A stretch of DNA of 64,000 nucleotides from Paguma larvata (taxonomy: Eukaryota; Chordata; Mammalia; Carnivora; Viverridae): NCBI GenBank assembly GCA_030068075.1, contig CM057841.1, forward strand, positions 35,753,030 to 35,817,029. The letters run 5' to 3'. Below the pieces are notes generated by a model, which ran no database searches, was not told the DNA's origin, and was given only the letters and a program-made list of their open reading frames with translations. The position numbers were made by a program, and so were the translations under genes. Positions within the stretch are counted from its first letter, which is position 1; each line of letters begins with the position of its first letter. Below are positions 43,501 to 56,315 of this stretch, one piece after another.

Positions 43501-43784
43501 GACAGCCAGAAATGTACATTTGAGTGCATTATCTGAATGGAGAGCTGAATGGGACACATTTTGATGCCAAGAACAGCACCTGTGACATGTATAGATTCTG
43601 GCCCAGCCCTCTGCAAGGCCTGGCAATATCATTGTTTTCCAACAATGAAATTTTTAATGCATATGTCCGGAGAATGGTGCAAGGCTAGGTGGCTGGATTT
43701 AAGAGCAAGATCTAATGTGACAGTCAGTATATGATATAGACGACTCTTCCATGAGGCAGTCCAGCTTAAATAATGAAGAGCAGA

Positions 43785-43968
43785 TAAGCAACCTGATGTC
43801 ACATCCTGATTTCACCACTTCTTAACTGGATAACCCCAGACAAGATACTTAAGTTCTGCTTCTTCATCTTACTTCATCATCAGTGAGATACTGATCGCAC
43901 CTATTTCATAGGGTTGTTGTTTGTGCTTGAATGAAATAATGGGTGTTAATCTTTTAACAAATAGAAGC
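43785..43968 (+). mobile_element. MIR SINE
   Basis: 'atcctgatttcaccacttctta', 'aactggataaccccagacaagatacttaag', 'cacctatttcatagggttgttg' (43898-43919) and 'gaatgaaataatgggtg' follow MIR order. Confidence 0.75.
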
Positions 43969-44670
43969 TAGTTCTTTTCAGATGTGACAAAAATAAAAGA
44001 AGATGCATGTGTAACAACTTTGTCCTTCCCCACCTTCCAAAAAAGCACATTGACAAAGCAGCACCATTTCCAATTCTTAGAACTGTCACTTTTTTTTTTT
44101 TTGCACGTCAATTCAGAAGAGGTGTTATTGTTAGAACATCCTTGCCAAAATGTTAGTGACCCTTGACAAGCACCATTAGTTGAAGCCCCAGCAAGCACAG
44201 TGTGCTTAGCAGGGGGCCACAGTAACTCATCAGCTTGCATTGTTTTCAACAGATGCTCCAGAGCCAAACAATCTGTGCAGTGGGTTAGTCCTACCCACAC
44301 ACCAGCCATCGAAGTGATCTGAGATAGTTACAATAAATACCAGGGGAAAATATGGACACTTAGCAGATTACGTGAAATTGCTGTTATTTTCCATTATAAG
44401 TTCTTTGTAAAATGTCTGGAGAAGACATTGTAGCAAGTGAATACTAAGAAGATCCAATGACATTTTTCTCTTATGTGTGAAATATTCTCTTTTTATCACC
44501 CGCTGTCATATCAATTCTTCTGTGACCAAAAGGAAGAATGTATCTGCTACTTTACAAAGACAGAAACAATTAATGGTGAACCTCATTTCCCCCTGAGTAT
44601 AACCTGTTACACAGAAGAATTAATTTCACCTTGTTAAGAAGCTATTATAAGATGTTTGCTTTACCTGATC
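43969..44670. other. Unannotated unique sequence
   Basis: Open frames on both strands at 43968-44309 carry no domain. Nothing else recognised. Confidence 0.45.
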
Positions 44671-44674
44671 TATT

Positions 44675-44820
44675 TATTCTGTGTATATAATGAGAGAACA
44701 TTCTTGCCCACTTCATTATGGAGTCTCCACCATATGCTGGGGGAGCTACTAGGTTTTTGGGGTACAGAAATGAATAAGACAAAGTCTTCTTCCTGGAGGA
44801 GGTGAAAATGCTAAAACCAG
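44675..44820 (-). mobile_element. L2 LINE fragment, antisense
   Basis: 'ccaccatatgctgggggagctac', 'ttggggtacagaaatgaataagacaaagtcttcttcctggagga' (44757-44800) match the antisense L2 text '..tgctggggatacagcagtgaacaaaacaga..cctgccctcatgga'. The 193-codon minus frame at 44645-45226, the longest in the window, begins outside this repeat and reads through it. That argues against a gene. Confidence 0.55.
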
Positions 44821-47800
44821 ATACCTCCTCCATGACAGAAGATGCATACACACACACACACCAGTGAGCTTCATATAAGCACACGTTTTTCAGTATAAGC
44901 ACACGTGATGGATGAAAAAGTCCTTGGAAGAGGGAAGAGAGGTCATTTGGATATAAAGCCCAGATTTGGAATAGATCATACTCGTGGATGTTGAAATCCC
45001 CTTGGAATCTAAAAAGAGGTAGCTTGTAGGGGTTGACTGGGATCCCGTTTGCTTTAGGTAAATTGTAGGGAAAGAGGAATAGTTGCTTGGAGATGGCAGG
45101 ATGAGCTTTTATCGGAGAGAACAATGATGGTCCAGTAGTTGGAAGAGAGAGGTGTATTCCCCCATCGCAGCTAATGGGCTGTAAAAACATGAGTAGTTTA
45201 TACAGCAGAAGACTCGAGAGCCTCATTCTTGTTAAGATAGGAGGGAGAGAAAGCAGTTTGTGAAATTCCAGGATAAGAAGGAATTTAGAATATAAGAATG
45301 AGAACTCCGGAAGGAGAAGATTGGAAAAGCAGAGTTAGAGAAGAAAATAATCTGCTGGGAAGGTTACCCTGTTTGATGACTGAGGATTATGGTGATGAAA
45401 GGGATCTTAGAAAATGACTTTTGATATCTTAAAGTGATATGCTCTGAGATTGGGTCTGGCCCAGGCTCAATGGTCTGGGACAGCAGAACCTTGGCTTGGT
45501 CTCAGAGCTCTCTGTAACAAAGTCTGCAGCAGGCTGATGAGTTTCCTGCTCTTGGGAGTGGTTGTCTTTTAGCCTGAAGAGCAACGTCAGTGGCCCTGGT
45601 TAGGAAGTTCTGGAGAGTGACCTATTCTGAGCAGACTTACACTATTTGCGACAGTTCCAGAAAATATGCTCAGCCTCCAAAGTCACTTGAAACAATGCAA
45701 TGGCTTTTTGACCAGGGATAGCATAAACATGCAATAAAAAAAGAAAAGATTTGATGAGAATCACCAGCATTTTATCTTACTCTTGCGATATGTAAACACA
45801 CTTTTGTGATCTGAGGAATAGGGGTTTCGCATAGTTGAGATATTATCAAAAAGATTTGTCAATATGTATGATCAGATGTATGTAGATGAGAGAATGTGAC
45901 TGAAGGGTTGCAGGTCAGCTATTTCTATGGTCTCAGATTCATTGCTTGCCCTTTCCTTGCTCTTTCTATGTACCGACAAGTATATTGACTCTGCTTCCTG
46001 GTGATAGACACTGGGGGAGTTCTAGAGAGCAGGAAGATGGACAATTGGAAAAGTTTTGCTTCCTTCCTCTCTGTTTCTGCTGTCACCTCCAGGAGTGACT
46101 GAGCCCACTCTTTGGTTCCAGCTCCCACAGGAAAGCCCTTCCCTCCACGCTACTGATACCTTTACTGTAGTTCTCACTGCTGGGATGGGCTGGCTTCTTG
46201 GTCTAAGACACTAAGTCCTCCTGCCATTTGGATGGCCCTGGTGTGGTAGCAGCTTCCTGCTCTTTCTACGCTCTGGGTCACGTCACCATCATCCTGGGCT
46301 CTTTATTTCTTCCAATACCTAGTTAACCAATTTCCCTAAATTCAGTCCCTCTGTTTGAAGACCTAGAGAGGTTTCTTACCACCTTTTTTCCCTGCCGTAT
46401 CTTTGCTGTTACAGAGGGCATAGATTCCATAAAAACGGCTTGATTACAGTTGCACATGATGAGGTAGATGGCCAAGGAAATGGGGGATGTAGCTGAGGGC
46501 CGTTTTCTGAAATGACCTTCACAGCATGCACATTTCCAGACGCATAAGGCTTTTAGAATAATTTTCCCTTCTTTTAATTAAAAATAAATTTGACCTTTAA
46601 AGCCTCACATAATTGTACTCAGTTTAGTTTAGGTACCTGAAATGTTTTACCATGTCTTTTGTCAATTTGTTTAGGCCATAAAGCTTTTTTCCTCCTATCC
46701 CCGATGTGGTGTGGACACTGTCTGGAAATCGAAGGCAACTCTTTTCTAGAGGCAGCTCTGTCTGTGTCTAGAAGTCTTTCATTATTTCAGGTTTCTTCAT
46801 CTCAGTGCGTACTCAGAACCTATAAAAGTGAGCTTTTTCTGATGACTGCTCTAGGAAAACAAGACAAATCACAGTGCAGTTGAAAATAATGACTCGATGT
46901 TCACAGGATACAAGGACAATGACAATTACCTAGGACTGCTCTCTCCTATATGTGTTCTAAAGTGTCCTGAGCAATTGTCTTCTATTCTGTGTCATTAGCC
47001 TTCTGCCTCAGGTGGTGGCAGTAGGTATTTTCCAGGAAGAGTGATACCCTGATAGGAATAAGCAAAGCTCGGATTATTTTACAGGGCTGAAATACTGATG
47101 CCATGATATGCTGCAACATCATTAACATCATCTCTGGCTCCTACAACTCAAACTGGACCAACAGCCCCTGTGTATAATCCCAAGAACTGACACAAATGCT
47201 GTAAAATATATGGACCCTGAACACACACAGCAGAGGTTACTCAATAAACATTTAATTAGTACCTCATATTCTAGCCCATGTATTTGGGGGTTAAAATCGC
47301 TGAAACTCTGACAGCCTCTGAAGACCTAATAGCTACATATTTTTTTCACAATTAATAACTTAGAGAAAGAAATTTGTAGAGGTGGTTAACGAATCTAATC
47401 CATTTTTAGTGTGATTTAATGAGCTTTTACTATGTTATGAACTTCTAAGCTATAAAACTGCACTTGAACAGATATGAGCCACTTTATTTAGTGTGAATAT
47501 TTATACCTTTCATTCCAGAAAGACTAATGTAGCTACAAGAGTTGGCCTCAAATTTATGAAAATACTTTCAGTTTTTAAAGCTTTTAGGGTTTTGAAATGA
47601 TAGGAGGAGTTTTTCGTTGCTTATTGCAAAGGTTGCACACTGTTGGCCTGAAGATGGCATCTTCCGTGCAGACATGTTTTTCTTTGCCCCCTAAGGTATG
47701 GGAACTTCCAGTACTTAATAAATAAATGGAAGCAAAAGCTAAATACCAGATTATACATTAGAAAATATTTTCCTTTGAAAAATAAAAGTATCTGTAAACA

Positions 47801-47835
47801 TTGGATCTTGATCCAATTCCTGGGCAATTTAATTA
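44821..47835. other. Long stretch with no firm annotation
   Basis: A short (CA)n at 44848-44862 and a 13-base word tataagcacacgt repeated at 44874 and 44894. At about 45930-46400 'ctccaggagtgactgagccc', 'ggtagcagcttcctgctctttctac' and 'gacctagagaggtttctt' recall an old LTR-like repeat whose name I cannot give. No gene is recognised. Confidence 0.35.
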
Positions 47836-47839
47836 TTTT

Positions 47840-47945
47840 CTCGGTGTTAGTTTCCTCATCAAAACAATGAGAATGGTAATAGCTATCATGCAGGTTTATT
47901 TTGGAGGTCTAATGAGAAAATGCACACTAAAATTATTTTAGCAGG
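47840..47945 (+). mobile_element. MIR fragment
   Basis: 'ggtgttagtttcctcatcaaaacaatgagaatggtaatagctatcatgcaggtttattttgg' (47843-47904) is the MIR core. Confidence 0.6.
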
Positions 47946-48207
47946 GTTTCTCATAGTTAAAAGAATGATTATTGTTTCATTACGTCATCGTTGTTAAAAT
48001 ATTAATATTTTAAGTCAGTTTTCCCTTTTGTCCTATGTCATGAATTCACATGAATTTTAATACCTGTATAGCACTTTGGGGTAAGCTGCAGAGTGCTAGG
48101 GGACTGTGAAAAAGGAGTTTTCTCAAAATGAAGTAATTATGATGATACAAAATTAAAAATTATGGGAGTTTTAAAATATCGAACATGAATATTTTCACAT
48201 TTTAAAT

Positions 48208-48415
48208 TTTTTTTTTAACGTTTATTTATTTTTGACAGACAGACAGTGCATGAGCAGGGGAAGGGCAGAGAGAGAGGGAGACACAGAGTCCAAAGTAGGC
48301 TCCAGGCTCTGAGCTGTCAGCACAGTGCCTGACGCGGGGCTCGAACTCACAGACTGTGAGATCGTGACCTGAGCTGAAGTCGGACGCTCAACCGACTGAG
48401 CCACCCAGGCGCCCC
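48208..48415 (-). mobile_element. Young-looking CAN SINE, antisense
   Basis: Very close to the felid consensus on the minus strand (head 'gagccacccaggcgcccc', B box complement 'ggctcgaactcac', 'agctgtcagcacagtgcctga'). The flanking duplication tattttcacattttaaat is perfect over 18 bases (48190-48207 and 48416-48433). Perfect duplication plus intact body suggest one of the most recent insertions in the window. Confidence 0.97.
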
Positions 48416-48429
48416 TATTTTCACATTTT

Positions 48430-51400
48430 AAATGAGAAATTGGGCTCTCTTTTTTTGAAACATAACTTTATTTATTTGTCATAATGATAATTTTTATTTC
48501 AGAGTAATTGTAAACCCACATGCAATGTAAGAAATAAACCCAGTTTCCTGCAATCATAGCACCTTGCAAAGCTATATAGTACAGTATCTCAGCCAGGATA
48601 CTGCTATTGATACAACCAAGATGCAAATATTTCTGTCATCACAAAGATTCATCATGTGGCCCTTTTATTGCCAAACCCAATTATCTCTCACTCCATCTGC
48701 TCTTTAAGCATTAGCAATCTCTAAATTGTTCTTCATGTCTATAATTTTGTCATTAAATATTTTTTTAATTTTTAATGTTTATTTATTTTTGAGAAAGAGA
48801 GACACAGAGCATGAGTGGGGAAGGGACAGTGAGAGAAGGAGACACAGAATCTGAAGCAGGTTCCAGCTTCTGAGCTGTCAGCACAGAGCCTGATGTGGGA
48901 CTCTTACTAATGAGCCATGAGATCATGATTTGAGCTGAAGTTGGACACTCAACCGACTGACCCACTGGGCACCCCTATAATTTTGTCATTTTAAAATGGA
49001 ATCATGCAGTATGTAATCTTTTGAGAGTGGCTTTTTTCACTGGACATAATTCTCTAGAGATTCACTCAGGTAGTTACACATATCAATAGTTCATTTCTTT
49101 CAAATGCAGTGCAGTATTCCATGATATAGCAATATCACAGTTAGTTTAGCCATTCATCTGTCGAAGACATTGCATTGTTTTAAGTTTTTTGACTGTTATG
49201 AATAAAGCCCCTATAAATATTTCTTAACAGATTTTTGTGTGAATGTAGGTCTTCATTTCTCTGGGATGACTGATCAGGATCCTAAATGCTGTATTGTATT
49301 GTAATTGCCTGACTGGTTTTTAAAGAAACTGCCAAAGTGTTTTTCAGAGTGGTTGTACCATTGTATATCCTCACCAGCAATGTATGATGGTCCAATTTCT
49401 TTGCCTCCTTGCCAGCATTTGGTGTTGTCACAATTTTTATTTTAGTCATTCTGATATTTGAGTAGCGGTACCATACTGTTGTTTCAGTTTGCATTTTCTT
49501 AATGACTTACAATGTTGACCACCTTTTCACTGTGCATATTTATGTCCTCCTTAGTGAAATACTCAGCATGTCTTTTGCCTATTTTCTTCCCGGATTGTTT
49601 CTTTTTTGATTATTGCATTTCGAAAGCTCTTTATATATTGCAGACAGTAGTCTTTTGTTGGCTTATGTGGTTTGCAGATATTTCTCTCAGTGTAGCTTAT
49701 CTGCTCATCCTTGTAGCAGGGTCTTTTGTAGACACAAAGTTTTGAATTTTGAAGAAGTCTATTTCATTTTTTTTCTGGATGACAGTTCTTGGTGACAGTG
49801 TATGGATGATATACTTGGTGTCAAGTCTAAGAACTCTTTGCCTTTTTTTAGATCCTGAAGAATTTCTTCTATTTTTTTCCTTCAAAAAGTTTTATAGGTT
49901 TACATTTGACGTTTAAGTTAATGATTTAAGTTTCGTATGTGGTATGAGACTTCAAGCCAAGATTCCTTCTTCTTTTTTCTTTTTTTTTGTGGGGGGAGGG
50001 TCATGGATGTCCAATTGCTATAGCACACATTTATTGAAAAGGCTATCTTTCCTCCTTTCAATTGCATTTGCATCTTTGTAAATGGTTCTTTCTTTTATCA
50101 GATTCCTTTTTGTTTTGAGAACATTCTTTAGCCACTTTTTTTGTGGTGACTATTTCTCTTAATTTTCCCTCATTTCATATTGTTTTATTTCTCCTTCATT
50201 CCTAAAAGATATTTTATGCTGAGTATAGGATTCTTGGTGACAGTTCTTTCTTTCAGTGCTTGAAATATATTTTGCCATTTGTGTCTGGCATCTATGGTTG
50301 TTGGCAAGAAATCTATTGTCATTTTAATTGTGTCATCTTTATCTGCCTGCTTTGAAAAATTTTTTCTTTTTCTTTATTTTGCAAAAGTTAACTATGATGC
50401 ATCTTGGAGAGGATTGGTTTGCATTTGTCTTATTTTGGGTTTGCTTAGCATGTTGAATCTGTTTAGATCTAAACTTTGCCAAACTTGGGAAGTATTTAGC
50501 CACTATTTCTTTGAGTACTCCTTCAGCTTCACCCTTTCTCACTTCTCCTCTGGGATTCCGATGACACGAATGTTAGATATTTTGTTATAGTCTCACAGGA
50601 CCCTGACACTCTGGTGTTTTTTTTCCCCCCCCCATCTGTTCATATTGGTAATTGCTATTGTTCTATCTTCCAGTTCATTGATTTTTTTTTCCTCCCTCTC
50701 TCCCCTACATTCTGCTGTTGATCCCAGTTACCAAGCTTTTTACTTTGACTATTTTTTTTTACTTTTAAAATTTCCATTTGATTCTTCTTTATATCTTCTT
50801 TTTCTTTGTTGACCCTTTCAATTTCTTTGCTGAGATTTTCTATTTTTTTTTAAATAGTTTGAAGTTATGATTGTTCATTGAAGCATTAATCATGGGTGTT
50901 TTTAAATTTTTGTCGGATAATTCTAACATCTCTCTCATCTCTATGGGCACTGTTGGTTGTCTTTTATGCATTTAATTTCAGATCTTCATGGTTCTTAATA
51001 GGTGAGTGATTTTTCTTTCTTGTATTATGCTATCAGACTCTGGATCCTGTTTAAATCTATTTTAGCTGGCTTTCTGTGATGCCTCTTCAGCAGTAGAAAC
51101 CAGGTGGAGGTCAAAATTTCGGTTCAACCCTTGCCCGTCATTGAAACCCAACGTGGAGGTAGAGTTCCTTGTTACCACTGGGCAGGATAGGACTCTAACT
51201 AGTTTGTCATCTCTACTGGCACCATAGTAGTGGTGGCCTCATTATCACTGGGTGTTTGTGAGTCTTAACTTTCCACTAAGTCTCCTCGGACACCACCCCA
51301 GCTGTGGGACGGTGGGGGGAAAGGGGGCAGTGCCTTGTTACTCCTAGGTGGAAATGAAAGTTCTGATTCCTTATTGGATTTTCTTTAACACCATCTAGAT

Positions 51401-52390
51401 GTTATAACCTTGCCAGAGTGGGAGTCTTGGCTTCTCACCTGGCTTTTGCTTGTATAGGTGAAAGTGGAGCCAGACCAGTTTCTTCTGTGGTGCGATCAAG
51501 ACAGGATTAATATTTCCCTAAGCTTAACCAAAATGTGGACAGCTTCTTTCTGTCTTTAGGTCCGTCACTTTCCTTTATTTAAAGCATTTACTTTAGAAAA
51601 CTTGCAATTCTTTCTCTGCTTCTTTGAGATGTAATTTTTTTTAAAGCTTCTAGCCAGTTTTACAAGAACCTTGGAACCATGTTTTTGAAATGTAAATATG
51701 GAAGGAGATAGTAACCCTATCTTCTAGTCTCTGTGGGAGATTAAGAGCTAAATTCAGTGGTAAGTCACCAGTTAGCAAATACAGATGACTTAATTACAAA
51801 GAAGAGCATTTGTAGACTCAGGAATATCAATGTGTTAGACTTATCCCATTGATCAACCTCCTCCCAACACCTTCCAGTACTTTTCCACTAGCTCATCTCC
51901 AGCACTTAAGAACCTCTTGCCCTTTAAGTGTAGTTGAGTTTAGTGTCTCTCTCCTGTTACAATAGTCTTGAATAATTGTTTAACTTTGTCCCATGCAATT
52001 TTTGTTTTGATAAGTGCTTGGTTGGCGTGGAGTGATTATTGTTTTATGAATTTCTGCTTTTCTAGACTGTCCCTTTCTTGGTCCTTTGGAGAAAGTAGGA
52101 TCTTGTTCAGGTTTTTTCAAATCTGTCCCCTTGGACATTTCTAGATTGCTGTCTTATTTTTAAGTCCAAACCTGGGATGTATGAGCCTAAGAAAAAGCCT
52201 AGGGAACTCACTACTATGTGATTCCTCAAGTCCTATGGTTCCTAGGCCATCTGACTTCTCTCCACCTTTCAGAATCTTTTTTGGTTTGTTTTATATATAT
52301 TGTGCAGGGTTTCCAGTTATACTTAGTAGGGAGAGTGGAGGGGAGAAACCTCTCCTTCATTTCTCCAAAAGTGAAAATCCTTTTTAATTT
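48430..52390 (-). mobile_element. Ancient L1 (L1M-like), antisense, copy 2
   Basis: The L1 3'-UTR-like text (48450-48754) is interrupted by a SINE and continues with 'tggaatcatgcagtatgtaat'. ORF2 C-terminal text follows ('tatgaataaagcccctataaa', 'ccaaagtgtttttcagagtgg', 'ttaatgacttacaatgttgacc', to about 50050). From about 50150 the text matches the order of copy 1 ('ctgagtataggattcttggtg', 'aatttccatttgattcttc', 'cggataattctaacatctctc', 'agctggctttctgtgatgcc'). The part beyond 51500 is assigned by continuity only. All frames are broken. Confidence 0.6.
48755..48975 (-). mobile_element. CAN SINE inside the ancient L1, antisense
   Basis: Head 'gacccactgggcacccct', 'gatcatgatttgagctgaagt', 'gctgtcagcacagagcctga', GA tract and T-rich tail. 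The duplication tataattttgtcatt is perfect (48740-48754 and 48976-48990) although the SINE body has several unique differences. Confidence 0.95.
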
Positions 52391-52394
52391 TTAA

Positions 52395-53250
52395 CATCAC
52401 ATTTGACCTTGAATGGCTACTTTACCTCTTCAAATTCTTGACAGTTGTTATTAGAAGAGGAACTTTGTTCCTATCAGTGATAATATATTAACTTCTAAAA
52501 AAATTACTCAAAAATTTACAGCAGTTGACATTATATTTAAGGAATCGAACAGGTCTTCCTTATCTTTCAAAACTAAATGTAGTGTTGAAATAAGTTATGA
52601 TCATGGGAATGGGTTTAAAATTTAATCAAACTCTTCTATGTCAAATATTTCAAAGCAATGACAAGGCTGTAATTTGTGAGTTTATCTCTGTTATGAAAAC
52701 AGTCATCTGGTAGTTGACTTCTATGCTGAACAACAGCAACAACAAGAAAACACATGGGCTGCAAATGGACAGATAGCTTTTGGCCGGCCGTCTGGAGTTG
52801 CTCCTTACAAAGGCTCCTGTCTGGCCTGCTCACCTTTTCCTCATCAGCAACAAACCATACTTAGGGCTACCTACCATGTTCTTTGGATATGGTAAACCGT
52901 ATCTCCTTCAGTGGCTCTTCATGTAGTAGAGGGACATGTTAGCCACACTTCACATGCCATATTGGGCCAGTTAATGCACACTGCATCTGCCAACTTAGTG
53001 GGGTCAAGGGGAGAGAACAGTCAGACATCGCTGAGTTAAGGCCAGCCTCCTAAGGTCCCTGGAAAAGCTTCCTTATGGAGGAATGTTACCGTATAGGAAG
53101 CCTAGCAACTTCTGGTCATTCCTGCCACTGTGAAGGCTGAGATGATCAACAGCTCATGGCACACCTGTAACTTACTTGTTGCAGGTCAGTTGGGAAGCTC
53201 TGATTTATGTGCAGAGATTATGGCTTATCTGTCGTACTCTTCTCTCCAGC
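52395..53250. other. Unannotated unique sequence
   Basis: Nothing recognised. Confidence 0.45.
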
Positions 53251-53254
53251 TCCT

Positions 53255-53330
53255 CCCACAGTGCCAGGAGTCTGGTACCACTTAGTGCTTATTAAGTGGT
53301 CACTGAATAAATTTACTAAAGAATGGAGGT
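53255..53330 (+). mobile_element. Possible L2/MIR 3'-end trace
   Basis: 'cagtgccaggagtctggtacca' and 'gtggtcactgaataaattta' are reminiscent of 'cagtgcctggcacata..gcgctcaataaata'. Short and uncertain. Confidence 0.3.
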
Positions 53331-54395
53331 AATCATCTCTAGATTTTTCTATGCTCTGAATGGACTGGTAGCTTTAACCTTTCATTATTTATAACAGTCT
53401 CCCAATAAACAGAAGTGGCTATGACAGAAATAGAGTTTTGAAAGGTAAATAACCATTTTCCTCTTTGTCAAGTTTTGGAACATCCATATCAAGGGAAAAA
53501 TGGAAACAATATCACAACTAAATTGCCAGATCAATAAATTTTAGCTCTACTAATATAGAGAGCAGAGATTCCATCTTAATACCTGAAGTGAGAGGTACTT
53601 TGAAATTTCCCAGCTATGCACAGATATATTCTGCAGTTGGAAACATCAAACACTAGGCTGACAGCTAACATCTTGGGTGCTTCACCACAAGCAAAAGGCA
53701 AATGCAATTTGACGATCTGTTTATTTCTTCAAGTTCTAAGAACAATGCACGGACGTTACATTTGGCTAATAGGAAAAAAAAGGCTCTGTGCGTATAACAT
53801 TTCCCATCTCACATGGGCATGTTTCCTACTGTACTTGTTTTCTTTTGTGACTGCTCTACATTTCCTTGAAATGTAGCCCCTGTCTGTTCTTCTAAAACTG
53901 GTATTTCTTAAAAAGCTCAGCTTCAAAAATGTCAAACATAATGAAAAATGAAAATCACAAAAGAGAAGGTTGTTCACCGCCACTCCCCTGGGGTTCCGTC
54001 ATGTTTCTGGGTCACCATCCCGACTCTCCATGTGTTAGAAATAACATCCATAGTGTACTTAGCAGGTAACCCCTTGTGATCAGGGTCAGAGTGGTCTCCA
54101 AATAAACAAAGCCGGCCCTCTCCTTGAAGACAATGCTGTGTATGTTCAGAAATACTCCACACCATCCACCAAAGCAATTCCAAAAGAAGTTCTCCTTTCA
54201 AAGTATAAGATAAAGAAAACTCCTTTGGAAAAATTATAAAAGGGTGCTTTATTTTCATTACTTGGGACTGGAGCAGATGAAGGGCATGGGGCAGAGACCG
54301 GCCAATAAGTAAAGGGGGTTCCGATGAATTTGATGCATTCCATTTGAGGGAGGCAGTGAATAAGCACTGAGGTTCTGACGAAGTGAGAACGTATA
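53331..54395. other. Unannotated sequence with a 169-codon minus frame
   Basis: The minus frame 54483-53974 is open for 510 bases. Its translation has no domain or motif I know and no signal peptide or repeat pattern. Its first part overlaps the repeat-like stretch at 54400-54520. I do not call a gene. Confidence 0.4.
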
Positions 54396-54399
54396 AGTT

Positions 54400-54520
54400 C
54401 AAATCAATATAGACGAGAAGCAAATGGCACAGAATCTCAGAAGATTGAAGCCAGAAATGAGCTTTACAGATTATAAAATCCATTCCTATCTTTTAAAGAT
54501 GGGACATCTGGCGTCCAGAG
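54400..54520 (-). repeat. Possible MIR-related repeat, antisense
   Basis: 'ggcacagaatctcagaagattgaagcc', 'ctttacagattataaaatcca', 'cttttaaagatgggacatctggcgtccagagag' recall a family reading 'gaatctcagagttggaagg..cattttacagatgaggaaactgaggcccagagag'. Confidence 0.35.
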
Positions 54521-54639
54521 AGAAGTAATCTAAACAAGTTTTATTCCATATATGCTTCCATGCTTGTATTTTTAATATTAATAACACTGATTATCTTAGC
54601 TGTGGTATATTCAGTATGTGCTATCATGCCAGATGCTGC

Positions 54640-54900
54640 GAGGAAGTGCTTAAAATCAAAGACTCTGGAATTGAAGAGACCAAATTTCAGTACTAACAAT
54701 ACTGCTTGCTAGCTATGTGACCTTGACCAGGTTGTAAAAAATTGACAGGTCTCAGGTGCAGTTTCTTTATTTGTAAGCCGTTTGAAATAATACTAGCTTC
54801 TCATTGGTTGTAGCTGCAGTTAAGCAGAGAATGTGGGTAAAAATCTTAGCAAAGTACTAAGCATGTGGTAAGCGATCCATACATGTTATTATTATTTATA
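54640..54900 (+). mobile_element. MIR SINE, nearly full length
   Basis: 'aaatcaaagactctggaattgaagagaccaaatttcagtact', 'cttgctagctatgtgaccttgaccagg', 'gtctcaggtgcagtttctttatttgtaagc', 'agcaaagtactaagcatgtggtaagcgatccatacatgttattatt' (54848-54893) run in full MIR order. Confidence 0.88.
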
Positions 54901-54904
54901 CCAA

Positions 54905-56300
54905 CTATAGTGAATTACTGTTGTATTACCTTATATTATTCGTATCAATTATTATTTATTACTATTTTATATTGACATCAACTTATTTATATATATTTGC
55001 ATCAATATTCAATGTGACATATATTTATGTCCGTATTTGTATTCATATGAGTATTCCTTTCATTTGTTAAATGCTTCACAAACTAAAAAGGAACAGAATC
55101 ACACACCTACCTTCTTAAAATTATCAGTAACAATGACAGCTTCTGTGCAGAGCTTTAGGTATAGATAATAGTATAGGACATTGAATGTAATTGATACATG
55201 CTTTAAGTATCAAATGGAGTGAACATTAATACCATATATGTATGCTCCATATATTCATTCACTGAAACTTTCCCTAGTTTTAGTGAGTGTTGCAGTTTCT
55301 ATTGAAGACTCCCCCTGTCTTGATATTTGTAAGACCCTAGAGTATTTACGTTTCTTCTAATTCTCAAAATCACACTGTGCAGTGATTTTATAAAGGGAAC
55401 TCACACAGAGATGAAACACCAGGCGATCCAGTTAAACCCAAACTTTCACTGCCTCCTCCAATAAGTAGCCTAAATGGCCAAATACCCTTCACAGCTTTTG
55501 AGAAGGCCATTCTGTCTGCCAGCTTTGTTCCAAATTATTTCATTTTGAAACATCACATCAGTAAGCTATTGGCATGCCTGGATGTTTATTTGACTGTCAA
55601 AGTCCTTCCTCAGGTTTCTCTTGACTGCCAGTTTGATTTGGAATATCGTCGGGGATAATAAGCACCAATTTCTAACCGGATTATATGGTGAAATCCAGAA
55701 ACTTCATTATTAAGCAATGCTGGCCGATGAGTAGTATTTCAGTTTACAAACAGATGGTATGCTAGCAACGAAGTGCCTGAGATTTTACTCTCCATGTAAG
55801 TTAATGACTTAGTTTGTCACAGTTTCATAGATGCTGGCTTAGAGTCTGGCAGAAGACACAAGACTCTGGGTTAGAGACAAAGAACTTTATTACTCACAGT
55901 ACAACAGAGACAACATGCGTTTCATGTACGCTCTGGTTTTCATTGTCCCTGAATGCCATGGGACAATGCAGAGGCGAATGCTAGAGTGGGTCTGTGTCTC
56001 AGCTGAGAAACCTGAACTTAGGAAAATATCCAATCTTATAAGGGGTGGTGCTAGCAAACCTGGCCACCTTTGCTCCAGAGCCTCTCTGCTCAGGAAACAA
56101 ATCTATCTTCTTCTCTAGAGAGAGACACTTTCTTTATCTTCCCAGGCTTTTTGCTACATAAATATCTTTGTAAAGATAGTCTAGAATAAAATATGTCAGT
56201 GCTTTTGTCAGAATATTGGAGAAAGACAGGAAACCCACAGAGAATTATATCTCAATAGAGTATAATAGTTCTGCCTTATGGGCAGGCTGGGATGAATATA
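54905..56300. other. Unannotated sequence, part AT-rich, part possible LTR
   Basis: 54905-55080 is AT-rich (TTATT/TATTTA words). At 55800-56110 'agacacaagactctgggttag' and 'gacaaagaactttattactcacag' resemble an antisense LTR polyadenylation region, without visible ends or duplication. Otherwise nothing recognised. Confidence 0.3.
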
Positions 56301-56315
56301 TAAAAAGAGTGACTT

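Noticed and set aside
44645..45226. Longest open frame in the window (193 codons, minus)
   Set aside because: It reads through an antisense L2 fragment (about 44675-44820) and a CA repeat, has no recognisable domain and no supporting signals.
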